Of a stretch of 7,841 bases of DNA, positions 1-5,880 are shown piece after piece. The first letter of the stretch is position 1, and the number at the start of each line of letters is the position of its first letter. A model generated the notes under the pieces. The model saw nothing but the letters and a program-made list of their open reading frames with translations. It was not told where the DNA came from and searched no databases. This stretch comes from Chitinophagaceae bacterium (GTDB lineage: Bacteria; Bacteroidota; Bacteroidia; Chitinophagales; Chitinophagaceae), in contig JAIEQT010000527.1 in the NCBI GenBank assembly GCA_019747455.1, positions 1-7,841 on the forward strand. The letters run 5' to 3'. The translations under genes and the position numbers were made by a program.

Positions 1-744
1 TGCTGCAACCGTATTCAATATAAAATCGAATTGCAATTTCAATCCTTTCATCTGGTTTTTATCTGTTGTTAGTACAAAATGATGCGCACCCAACCTTTTA
101 GCATCTGCCTCTTTCGAAGGAGATGTACTCAACATCGTAACTTCCGCACCAAAAGATGCAGCAAATTTTACTGCCATATGTCCTAATCCTCCCAAACCTA
201 AAACAGCTACTTTATGTCCTTTAGTTACACCTGCATACTTTAGGGGAGAATAGGTAGTAATGCCTGCGCATAAAAGTGGCGCTACTCCTTCTAAATTTTT
301 GGTAAAAGGTATATGTAAGGTGTAGCTCTCATCTATTACATAGGCCGATGAATAACCGCCAAATGTTTGCGTAACGCCGTCTCTATAATAGCCATTATAT
401 GTTGGAGTCATTCCTTCATCACAGTATTGCTCCAAACCAGATTTGCAACAATTACATTTTCTACAAGAATCAACAAATACCCCTACACCTGCCAAATCGC
501 CTACCTTAAATTTGGTAACAGCGCTGCCTACTTCGGTAACGCGACCAATAATCTCATGACCGGGAACAATTGGGTAAATAGCCGGCCCCCATTCACTCCT
601 GGCCATATGGATATCTGAGTGGCATACACCACAATATAGAATGTTGATCTTTACATCTGAGGCGCCAACCTCTCTTCTTTGAAACTCCAATGCATGAAGT
701 TGATCTTCTTTACTGTTGGCACCAAATCCTTTTACTTTTATCAT
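1..744 (-). CDS. NADP-type zinc-dependent alcohol dehydrogenase (YahK/CAD-like), C-terminus cut by window
   Basis: Medium-chain zinc alcohol dehydrogenase of the cytosol that should interconvert aldehydes and primary alcohols with NAD(P)H. Only the first 248 residues are visible, of about 350 usual for the family; the 3' end lies beyond position 1. ATG at 744 opens MIKVKGFGA. Seen in the translation: the catalytic-zinc motif GVCHSD (Cys41, His42), GHE (His63, Glu64), a structural-zinc cluster Cys94, Cys97, Cys100 and Cys108, and the third catalytic-zinc ligand Cys159 in LLCAGITTY. The Rossmann glycine motif GLGGLGH is at 183-189. The segment after the second Rossmann strand is STSPSK with no acidic residue, which fits NADP preference as in the YahK and cinnamyl alcohol dehydrogenase group. 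It lies 15 bases after the ABM gene and is probably the last visible member of that operon. The natural substrate cannot be told from sequence. Confidence 0.93.
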   Translation of the reverse strand, partial: MIKVKGFGANSKEDQLHALEFQRREVGASDVKINILYCGVCHSDIHMARSEWGPAIYPIVPGHEIIGRVTEVGSAVTKFKVGDLAGVGVFVDSCRKCNCCKSGLEQYCDEGMTPTYNGYYRDGVTQTFGGYSSAYVIDESYTLHIPFTKNLEGVAPLLCAGITTYSPLKYAGVTKGHKVAVLGLGGLGHMAVKFAASFGAEVTMLSTSPSKEADAKRLGAHHFVLTTDKNQMKGLKLQFDFILNTVAA

Positions 745-759
745 ATTATAATTTTTATT

Positions 760-1161
760 TTATATACCCGGTTTCTTTGCACTCGCAATCACAGCTACAT
801 CTTGCAGTTCTAAAGATAGAACCATATTTTTTACTGTTTCCTTATACGCTAAAAAATGGGGTGTGGTAATATGGCTTTTATAAGCAGCTTCGTTCGCATA
901 TATTTCAAATATGGTGATACTAGCGGGATCTTTTTTATCTGCCACTGCATAATAACTCAAAACACCCGGCTCCTTTTCTATTGCCGCCCGCATTTGTTCT
1001 TTTAGGGCTTTATGATAGGCTTCTAACTGCTTCGGATCTATTTTTATTTTGGCAATTCTTTCCATCCGATTTGTTGAATTTGAAGGTAACGCTTGCATGT
1101 AAGAGGCTGATAAAATCAGTAAGCCAGCTATAATTGTACCGAAGCTAAATTTTTTAATCAT
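760..1161 (-). CDS. Exported ABM-domain protein, putative quinol monooxygenase (YgiN-like)
   Basis: A 133-residue protein with an N-terminal signal peptide (Lys3-Lys4, hydrophobic stretch about 8-23, probable cleavage after the Ala of SYMQA) followed by one antibiotic-biosynthesis monooxygenase (ABM) domain at about 33-120. Family-typical features are the opening RIAKIKIDP strand, the helix with LEAYHKALKEQ, EPGVLSYYAV, the strand SITIFEIYANEAAYKSH, and TPHFLAYKETV. ABM domains are small ferredoxin-like folds, usually dimeric; some oxidise quinols or aromatics without a cofactor, and many have no known substrate. Most YgiN-like proteins are cytoplasmic, so the signal peptide is notable: this one should act in the periplasm. 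Its ATG overlaps the stop of the serine hydrolase gene by four bases (ATGA), indicating translational coupling. The domain is secure; the enzymatic activity is inferred only. Confidence 0.85.
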   Translation of the reverse strand: MIKKFSFGTIIAGLLILSASYMQALPSNSTNRMERIAKIKIDPKQLEAYHKALKEQMRAAIEKEPGVLSYYAVADKKDPASITIFEIYANEAAYKSHITTPHFLAYKETVKNMVLSLELQDVAVIASAKKPGI

Positions 1162-2273
1162 AAAACATTATTATCTCTCAGCACTTTTAAAATAGTGCCT
1201 GTTAAAAATTGTTCCCCATTTGTAAGCCAAATCAATCGAAACTGTTTTGAAGGAATCATTAATACATGTGCCCTAAAGCCTCCCTGATCACCTGTATGCT
1301 CAATTACTTCTTCCTTAATTTTTACGCCATTCAGTTCATAGCCGTTGGTATGTACGAACCAACTGTAGCCATGTGTAGGGGCTTTTGCACCTTTCCAATT
1401 GGCAGGTCGCCATGCTGTTTGAGAAAAATCGATTATTCGCTTCGGTAAAAACTTATATTCCGAAATGGCATCGGTATACTTTATTAAATCATCTACAGAG
1501 CTCCAAATACCTCCATTACCGGCTGCGCAAAAAGTGGGGTATTCGCCATAATCATATTCTTGCCATTCGCCATCATATTTTCGATATCCATGCGCTACTC
1601 CTTTAGATGGCTCTGCCCCATCGGTGATAACACTTGATCTCATTTTAGCCGGCTTGAATATTTTTTCTTCAACATATTTTTGCCACTTTTTTCCTGTCAA
1701 TTTTTCAATAATAAGGGCTAAACCATTATAAGCAGGATTGGAATAATTCCATCTCGATCCCGGTTCAAATTCTAAAGCATCTGTTTGCAATAAGGGTGCG
1801 AAATTTTCAACATCTTTTGCTGTTAAATAAAAAATACTATCTCTGGTTATTTGTCTACTATCAGGCAAACCTGATGTATGCGTAATCAGGTGTTTGATCT
1901 TGATTTTTTCAGCTATCGACTGATTTTTAAAATCAGGGAAATATTTTAAAAGGTTATCTTCAATGGAAAGCTTACCCTCCTCCTGTAATTTTAAAATGGC
2001 GTATGCCACAAATGTTTTTGATACAGAACCTGTATTGGCTACTGTATTATCGCTAAAAGCAATATTCCGTTTCAAGTCGCTTAATCCAAAAGAGGCTTTA
2101 TAAATGATATTGCCCTGAAACTCTATAAATACAGATCCGCCCGGAGCATTCGGCTTAAAATACTGGCCCATGGCTTTATCCATAGCCGTTTTCACATAGC
2201 TTAGATCTGGTGTTTGGGCTTTAGTACCGAATATAATGAGCAGAAAGGCAGATAAGTAAATAAGCAGTTTCAT
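1158..2273 (-). CDS. Exported class C beta-lactamase-fold serine hydrolase
   Basis: A 371-residue serine hydrolase of the beta-lactamase/penicillin-binding-protein-like family (Pfam PF00144). An N-terminal signal peptide ends near TKAQ (residues 17-20), so it should work in the periplasm or outside the cell. The catalytic motifs are all present: SxxK as Ser83-Val-Ser-Lys86 in TGSVSKTF, YxN as Tyr177-Ser-Asn179 in WNYSNPAYNG, and a His326-Thr-Gly328 triad replacing the KTG of true AmpC enzymes. The family marker LITHTSGLPD is at 129-138. HTG instead of KTG is common in the esterase, D-aminopeptidase and peptidase branches of this family, so this should not be read as an antibiotic-resistance gene. 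It starts three bases after the 161-residue lipoprotein gene ends and overlaps the ABM gene by four bases. Substrate unknown. Confidence 0.92.
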   Translation of the reverse strand: MKLLIYLSAFLLIIFGTKAQTPDLSYVKTAMDKAMGQYFKPNAPGGSVFIEFQGNIIYKASFGLSDLKRNIAFSDNTVANTGSVSKTFVAYAILKLQEEGKLSIEDNLLKYFPDFKNQSIAEKIKIKHLITHTSGLPDSRQITRDSIFYLTAKDVENFAPLLQTDALEFEPGSRWNYSNPAYNGLALIIEKLTGKKWQKYVEEKIFKPAKMRSSVITDGAEPSKGVAHGYRKYDGEWQEYDYGEYPTFCAAGNGGIWSSVDDLIKYTDAISEYKFLPKRIIDFSQTAWRPANWKGAKAPTHGYSWFVHTNGYELNGVKIKEEVIEHTGDQGGFRAHVLMIPSKQFRLIWLTNGEQFLTGTILKVLRDNNVL

Positions 2274-2276
2274 AAA

Positions 2277-2762
2277 CTATTTTATTTGAGTTCTGTATAC
2301 GCCTACCGAATAATGTGCTACCGTTGTTAGTTTTAAATGATCATTAGCAGCACTTAGTTTCTTATATGGTTTAAACTGTCCCTTCTTATCTAAAAAACCA
2401 ATGATGCATGTATATTTTTTATCTCCTTTTTGGATAGCCGGTTTTGGCAGCATACCAAAATTAGGAAGTTCCATGTTGACCGTTTCTCGTAACTCTTTAT
2501 ACTGCATTACTATTCGATAAACGAAGGTTTTTTTAGTTTCGTATACACGGGCTGAAAATTCCCAATTATTGGCATTATTTACATCATCACTTACCCATTC
2601 CTTATATTCAGAAACAGGTGCTTCAGCCGGCTTGATCCTTGTTTCGGCAATGGTATCATTGGTAATAAAAGTTTTTGTATCCGAAACTACCGCTTCTTGT
2701 TTTTCGATTTGATTACAGGCGCCTAGCAAAAAGATAACTGTTACTGCCACAAAATATTTCAT
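2277..2762 (-). CDS. Small lipoprotein of unknown function
   Basis: A 161-residue predicted lipoprotein that I do not recognise. It has a short signal sequence with a good lipobox, Leu13-Gly-Ala-Cys16, so the mature protein should start at Cys16 and be membrane anchored. Residues 17-55 are polar, Glu- and Thr-rich and probably a flexible tether. The remainder alternates charged and aromatic residues in a beta-rich pattern (WEFSARVYETKKTFVYRIV, later KKYTCIIGFLDKKGQF) with no recognisable catalytic motif. The ATG at 2762 has no clear Shine-Dalgarno, as is usual in Bacteroidota. It lies 24 bases after the 266-residue lipoprotein gene and three bases before the serine hydrolase gene, so it is probably part of an envelope-directed operon. 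Confidence 0.75.
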   Translation of the reverse strand: MKYFVAVTVIFLLGACNQIEKQEAVVSDTKTFITNDTIAETRIKPAEAPVSEYKEWVSDDVNNANNWEFSARVYETKKTFVYRIVMQYKELRETVNMELPNFGMLPKPAIQKGDKKYTCIIGFLDKKGQFKPYKKLSAANDHLKLTTVAHYSVGVYRTQIK

Positions 2763-2786
2763 AGTAAATGGGTTTAGATGAAGATA

Positions 2787-3587
2787 TTAATACCTAAACA
2801 CATCAGCAAAATTTTCATCTGTAATTAGTTTACGAAAAGATGAATCTTTCATTACGTCTGTATAGTGCATTCGTTTACCGTTAACGAGTATGTATTCGTA
2901 AACCAAGCGTATACCATGACTATAATCTACGTACCAATTTACATGTCCGGCATACAAGGGCTGAATCGGCTTACCATCGAGTTTATGCCAGCCATAAATA
3001 GCTACTCGATTATTTTTGGCTGAACGGGTAAGCATATCACTAATGACCACATCTTTCTTGATACCTGCTATTAATCCTTTTCTATTTTTTCGCTGTCCTT
3101 CAATAATTAAATGAAGCTGCCACATGGTTACTGAGCTATCCCGATAAATATACATAGGCACCGGCTCCAACTTTACTTTGGCTGCCGTATAAATATCGTC
3201 TACTAATTTTCTTGTAGGTAGGAAACAATGTAAACTATCTGCTATTATTTGTGCTGCTATCGGCGTTAGTGGAATACGCGCCCAATTATCATTTGTTCCC
3301 ACACTTAAATAGTCGGGCATTACCCATACAGTAGCTGTAAGCCAGCTATCCGTAGTGGAATCATAGTTGCGAATATGAATCGGTATTAATTTTTTAGAAA
3401 AAGAAGGGATATTACCTTTTAAAATTGCGCTTACGGCAACGGAGTCTCTTTGCTTCCATGGCATTTGCCAAACCTGTTTATAAAAATCTTCTCCGGTAAG
3501 GTTATTGGGATTATGGGGTACTTGTATTTTTGGAGAAATACATCCTGCGTATATAAATAAAAAAATACCCAAACAAAAGCGAAACAT
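2787..3587 (-). CDS. Lipoprotein of unknown function with a YGWH / WYVDYSHG region
   Basis: A 266-residue predicted lipoprotein. The leader is short and hydrophobic and ends Tyr13-Ala-Gly-Cys16, a lipobox with an unusual Tyr at -3. The mature protein looks globular and has a striking C-terminal region rich in potential active-site residues: YGWH at 198-201, then GHVNWYVDYSHG at 214-225 (His215, Asp221, Tyr222, His224), then MHYTDVMKD. Such a concentration of His, Asp and Tyr in one block suggests a catalytic or ligand-binding site. I cannot name the family with confidence. It is the first gene of the tight minus-strand cluster; no TAnnTTTG box is visible between it and asd, only the palindromic element at 3600-3661. 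Export and the ORF are well supported; function is not. Confidence 0.78.
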   Translation of the reverse strand: MFRFCLGIFLFIYAGCISPKIQVPHNPNNLTGEDFYKQVWQMPWKQRDSVAVSAILKGNIPSFSKKLIPIHIRNYDSTTDSWLTATVWVMPDYLSVGTNDNWARIPLTPIAAQIIADSLHCFLPTRKLVDDIYTAAKVKLEPVPMYIYRDSSVTMWQLHLIIEGQRKNRKGLIAGIKKDVVISDMLTRSAKNNRVAIYGWHKLDGKPIQPLYAGHVNWYVDYSHGIRLVYEYILVNGKRMHYTDVMKDSSFRKLITDENFADVFRY

Positions 3588-3599
3588 AAAAGAAGTTTT

Positions 3600-3661
3600 G
3601 AATTATGAATGTAGAATTAAGAATTCTTAACTCCTAATTCTACATTCATAACTCATAATTC
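3600..3661. repeat. 62-bp mosaic palindromic element, possible asd terminator
   Basis: This element abuts the asd stop codon and lies 12 bases before the next gene start. It contains three nested inverted structures: terminal 9-bp inverted repeats GAATTATGA (3600-3608) and TCATAATTC (3653-3661); a perfect 17-bp inverted repeat (3603-3619 with 3635-3651) around a 15-base loop; and a perfect 14-bp palindrome TTAAGAATTCTTAA at 3617-3630. The RNA from either strand could fold into a long AU-rich stem. On the minus strand there is no strong T-run after it, so it is not a classic intrinsic terminator, but it may slow or end asd transcription or protect mRNA ends. Its composition resembles dispersed intergenic repeats, which cannot be tested from one copy. 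Confidence 0.8.
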
Positions 3662-4654
3662 TCAACTAATAATCCCTTTGGCGAGTAGATATTCCGCAAT
3701 TTGCACGGCATTAGTAGCGGCACCTTTACGCAGGTTATCACTTACGATCCACATATTTAGTGTATTAGCTTGTGTTTCATCTCTACGTAATCTTCCCACA
3801 AACACTTCATCTTTTTCATGGGCCCATAAAGGCATGGGATATTGTTGATTGGCTATATCATCTTGTACAATTATGCCGGGGGCATTCTCCAAAATAGATT
3901 TCACTTCTGCTAAATCAAAATCATTTTCAAACTCGATATTCACGCTTTCGCTATGTCCGCCAACCACAGGTATACGAACCGTAGTAGCCGTTACGCGAAT
4001 ACTATCGTCTTGCATAATTTTTTTGGTTTCATTTACCATTTTCATTTCTTCCTTGGTATAACCATTATCCAGGAAAACATCTATTTGCGGAATCACATTT
4101 AAATCGATCTGGTATTTGTAGGACATTTCTCCGGAAATATTTTTTCTTTCGTTAAACAGTTGATCTACTGCTTTTTTCCCGGTACCGGTAACACTTTGAT
4201 ACGTGCTAACCACTACTCTTTTTATTTTGTAGCGATTATGTAAAGGCTGCAATGCTACCACCATTTGAATGGTTGAGCAATTAGGATTAGCTATGATATA
4301 ATCGTCGTTTGTAAGAACATTCGCATTCACTTCCGGCACTACCAATTTTTTTGTAGGGTCCATTCTCCAGGCCGATGAGTTATCAATTACGCGTATGCCT
4401 GCTGCCGCAAACTTTGGCGCCCACTCTAATGAGGTACTTCCGCCGGCAGAAAAAATAGCTACTGCAGGTTTTGCTGCAATCCCATCCTCCATACTTACAA
4501 CGGTATAGTTTACTCCTTTAAAACTAACTTCTTTACCTACGGAACGTTCCGATGCAACGGGTACAATTTCTGTAACCGGAAAATTACGTTCTGCCAACAC
4601 TTGTAACATTTTGGTTCCTACCAGGCCTGTTGCGCCAACTACAGCTACTTTCAT
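3662..4654 (-). CDS. asd: Aspartate-semialdehyde dehydrogenase
   Basis: Cytosolic NADPH-dependent enzyme converting L-aspartyl-4-phosphate to L-aspartate 4-semialdehyde, the branch point to lysine and diaminopimelate, threonine, methionine and isoleucine. From the ATG at 4654 the protein has 330 residues, normal for the family. Seen: NADP-binding VAVVGATGLVG (residues 3-13), SAGGS (69-73), IDNSSAWR (90-97), the nucleophile Cys126 in NPNCSTIQ, TYQSVTGTGKKA (151-162, with Gln153), Arg227, and the catalytic His234 in PVVGGHSESV. The reading frame extends to a TTG at 4669, but ATG4654 is preferred because the family begins at MKVAVVGATG and a G-rich GGGGGGAAC lies just upstream as a possible ribosome binding site. 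A leader with promoter, tiny Lys/Thr ORF and terminator precedes it, suggesting attenuation by end-product amino acids. Confidence 0.97.
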   Translation of the reverse strand: MKVAVVGATGLVGTKMLQVLAERNFPVTEIVPVASERSVGKEVSFKGVNYTVVSMEDGIAAKPAVAIFSAGGSTSLEWAPKFAAAGIRVIDNSSAWRMDPTKKLVVPEVNANVLTNDDYIIANPNCSTIQMVVALQPLHNRYKIKRVVVSTYQSVTGTGKKAVDQLFNERKNISGEMSYKYQIDLNVIPQIDVFLDNGYTKEEMKMVNETKKIMQDDSIRVTATTVRIPVVGGHSESVNIEFENDFDLAEVKSILENAPGIIVQDDIANQQYPMPLWAHEKDEVFVGRLRRDETQANTLNMWIVSDNLRKGAATNAVQIAEYLLAKGIIS

Positions 4655-4702
4655 ATTTGTTCCCCCCAATTTTGCTCTGCTTTCGGCAGAGGTTTTATGA
4701 TT

Positions 4703-4731
4703 AAAAAAAAGCCCCGACGATTTGTCGGGGC
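4703..4731 (-). terminator. Intrinsic terminator in the asd leader (attenuator terminator and/or end of the kinase transcript)
   Basis: Read on the minus strand: GCCCCGAC (4731-4724), a five-base loop AAATC, GTCGGGGC (4718-4711), then eight Ts (4710-4703). The 8-bp GC-rich perfect stem with a T-run is a textbook Rho-independent terminator. It lies 104 bases past the kinase stop but also about 85 bases downstream of a separate promoter and 49 bases upstream of the asd ATG. It would therefore stop asd transcripts unless it is antiterminated. Confidence 0.92.
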
Positions 4732-4769
4732 CTGATTATTTATATTTACATACAAACGTACATAGCCCC
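4727..4769 (-). promoter_or_regulatory. Candidate antiterminator stem competing with the terminator
   Basis: GGGGCU (4769-4764) can pair with GGCCCC (4732-4727), the last four to five bases of which form the 5' arm of the terminator, so the two structures are mutually exclusive. Between them UAUGUAC (4764-4758) can pair with GUAUGUA (4753-4747) across a GUUU loop, which would stack on the GGGGC:GCCCC helix and leave a bulge on the 3' side. An upstream competitor is also visible: CCUUC (4779-4775) can fold onto GAGGG (4771-4767), sequestering the antiterminator arm. Pairings were worked out by eye; energies were not computed. Confidence 0.55.
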
Positions 4770-4770
4770 T

Positions 4771-4806
4771 CTAGGAAGGTTTTTTTGTGCGTTTTGTATG
4801 TTTCAT
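4771..4806 (-). CDS. Putative asd leader peptide MKHTKRTKKPS
   Basis: An 11-codon ORF starting at ATG4806 and ending with TAG at 4773-4771. In-frame ATGs at 4812 and 4815 would add MMI, but they lie at or very close to the predicted transcription start, so 4806 is preferred. Four of 11 residues are Lys and two are Thr, both end products of the pathway that passes through Asd. The Lys-Lys pair is at codons 8-9, just before the stop. The stop codon is one base before the antiterminator arm GGGGC, so a ribosome reaching the stop would cover that arm and favour termination, while one stalled at the Lys or Thr codons would leave it free. No strong ribosome binding site is visible. Translation is inferred from architecture only. 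Confidence 0.55.
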   Translation of the reverse strand: MKHTKRTKKPS

Positions 4807-4821
4807 GATCATCATTACGGG

Positions 4822-4856
4822 CAAATATACTGTATTACTTTAAAGAAATATCAAAA
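4822..4856 (-). promoter_or_regulatory. Bacteroidota-type promoter of the asd leader
   Basis: TATATTTG (4829-4822) matches the Bacteroidota -7 consensus TAnnTTTG exactly. TTTTG (4856-4852) is a suitable -33 box with a 22-base spacer. The spacer overlaps the last codons of the kinase gene (its stop is at 4837-4835). Predicted transcription start is about 4815-4819, which makes the asd 5' leader about 160 bases long. Confidence 0.72.
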
Positions 4857-5755
4857 TTTACTAATTGTACAAATTCGGCTAAACGAGCATCGATATCTGC
4901 TTTTGAAATTTCGCGCAACCGTTGTGTACCGAATTTTTCAACACAGAAGGAAGCCATTGCACTACCAATGATAATCGCTGTTTTCATATTTTCAAAAGAA
5001 ATATCTTTTGTACGTGCTATATGTCCAATAAAACCTCCTGCGAATGTATCTCCCGCACCGGTTGGATCGAATACTTCTTCTAAAGGTAATGCAGGTGCAA
5101 AGAATACATTAGTACCATGAAATAGTAAAGCCCCATGTTCTCCTTTCTTAATGATCAGATATTTAGGACCCATCGTCATTATTTTTTGGGCTGCTTTTAC
5201 TAATGAATATTCTCCGCTTAATTGGCGCGCCTCACTATCATTCACCATTAATAAATCAACCATAGCAATGGTTTTCAATAATTCCTCCAGGGCAATTTCC
5301 ATCCAAAAATTCATCGTATCCATTACGATCAATTTAGGTCTGTTTTTCAACTGCTCAATCACACTTCTTTGTACAGAAGGTAATAAATTACCCAGCATCA
5401 AAAACTCACAATCTTGAAAATCTTCGGGAACAACCGGCTGAAAATTTTCTAGCACGTTCAATTGTGTATCTAGGGTATCACGGGTGTTCATATCCATATG
5501 ATACTTGCCGCTCCAAAAAAAAGTTTTTTCATCTTTTTTAATCTGCACGCCGGCCAAATCTACATTACGGGCAGTGAGGGCATCTAGCTCAGCTTGCGGA
5601 AAATCTCCCCCTACAACTGAAATCTGCTTTACGGATGTGAAATTCGATGCACACCAAGCAATATAAGTACCGGCACCACCAATAATTTTATCACTCTTAC
5701 CAAACGGTGTTTCAATAGCATCAAATGCCATAGAACCAACAACTACTAAAGACAT
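4835..5755 (-). CDS. PfkB-family (ribokinase-like) carbohydrate or nucleoside kinase
   Basis: A 306-residue cytosolic ATP-dependent kinase of the ribokinase/PfkB superfamily, of normal length. Seen: N-terminal beta strand and substrate region SLVVVGSMAFDAIETP (with Asp12), the conserved IIGGAGTYIA (24-32) that forms the substrate and anion lid region, VNDSEARQLSG in the middle (the NxxE-type motif), and the PfkB signature DPTGAGDTFAGGF beginning at 230 with catalytic base Asp236 and the anion-hole GAG. Family members phosphorylate ribose, fructose, adenosine, or other sugars and nucleosides; the residues visible do not fix the substrate, so no symbol is given. It is upstream of asd on the same strand, but asd has its own promoter. 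A palindrome fills the spacer of its probable promoter. Confidence 0.92.
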   Translation of the reverse strand: MSLVVVGSMAFDAIETPFGKSDKIIGGAGTYIAWCASNFTSVKQISVVGGDFPQAELDALTARNVDLAGVQIKKDEKTFFWSGKYHMDMNTRDTLDTQLNVLENFQPVVPEDFQDCEFLMLGNLLPSVQRSVIEQLKNRPKLIVMDTMNFWMEIALEELLKTIAMVDLLMVNDSEARQLSGEYSLVKAAQKIMTMGPKYLIIKKGEHGALLFHGTNVFFAPALPLEEVFDPTGAGDTFAGGFIGHIARTKDISFENMKTAIIIGSAMASFCVEKFGTQRLREISKADIDARLAEFVQLVNFDISLK

Positions 5756-5781
5756 AGAAAATTTTTTTGATTGTTGGGGTG

Positions 5782-5810
5782 CGAAATTAGGGTATCCCTT
5801 GTGGAATACC
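5782..5810 (-). promoter_or_regulatory. Probable kinase promoter with an operator-like inverted repeat
   Basis: TAATTTCG (5789-5782, minus strand) differs from TAnnTTTG at one base and lies 27 bases before the kinase ATG. Immediately upstream, at 5791-5810, is an imperfect palindrome, on the plus strand GGTATCCC-TTGT-GGAATACC, with 7 of 8 arm positions matching. It sits where the spacer between the -33 and -7 elements would be, a position typical of a repressor site. No clear TTTG -33 box is visible. This is a positional inference only. Confidence 0.4.
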
Positions 5811-5848
5811 TGAAACTAACATATAATAAATATATTCTAAAAATTATT

Positions 5849-5864
5849 GCTAACATTTGTTAGC
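5849..5864. promoter_or_regulatory. TetR (PaaR-like) operator before paaR-paaE
   Basis: Perfect 16-bp palindrome GCTAACATTTGTTAGC, ending 16 bases before the paaR ATG. It shares the CTAAC-N4-GTTAG core with the palindrome before paaA. It overlaps a possible promoter: ATTG at 5846-5849 and TATCTTTA at 5869-5876 (one mismatch to TAnnTTTG), spacer 19. TetR repressors typically bind palindromes next to their own gene, and the core resembles the CNAACGNNCGTTNG site known for Thermus PaaR, so autoregulation is the likely role. Confidence 0.75.
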
Positions 5865-5880
5865 ATCATATCTTTACTCC

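Noticed and set aside
367..618. Plus-strand 83-codon ORF
   Set aside because: It lies entirely inside the alcohol dehydrogenase gene on the other strand, whose protein shows complete family motifs. It is a shadow frame.
1266..1606. Two overlapping plus-strand ORFs inside the serine hydrolase gene
   Set aside because: They are antisense to a gene with intact catalytic motifs. Their Cys-, Phe- and Leu-rich translations resemble no family.
1158..2273. Possible antibiotic-resistance beta-lactamase
   Set aside because: The third motif is HTG, not KTG, and the operon context is metabolic. General serine hydrolase is the safer call.
3849..4061. Plus-strand 70-codon ORF within asd
   Set aside because: Antisense shadow of a strongly conserved enzyme gene.
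4655..4669. TTG start that would extend asd by five residues
   Set aside because: The family begins at MKVAVVGATG, ATG4654 is preceded by a G-rich stretch, and the extension would turn that stretch into codons.
4779..4787. Run of seven As followed by CC in the leader peptide ORF, a possible frameshift slip site
   Set aside because: In an 11-codon ORF no functional extended product is visible. The run simply encodes Lys-Lys.
4654..4829. Lysine riboswitch upstream of asd
   Set aside because: The leader is only about 160 bases, AU-rich, and lacks the multi-helix junction of the L-box aptamer. A peptide-based attenuator fits better.
5151..5417. Plus-strand 88-codon ORF within the kinase gene
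   Set aside because: Antisense shadow of the PfkB-family coding sequence, with no promoter or family resemblance.
5815..5823. ACTAACATA half-site upstream of paaR, identical to half of the paaA operator
   Set aside because: No matching second arm follows. It may be a decayed or auxiliary site but is too short to claim.
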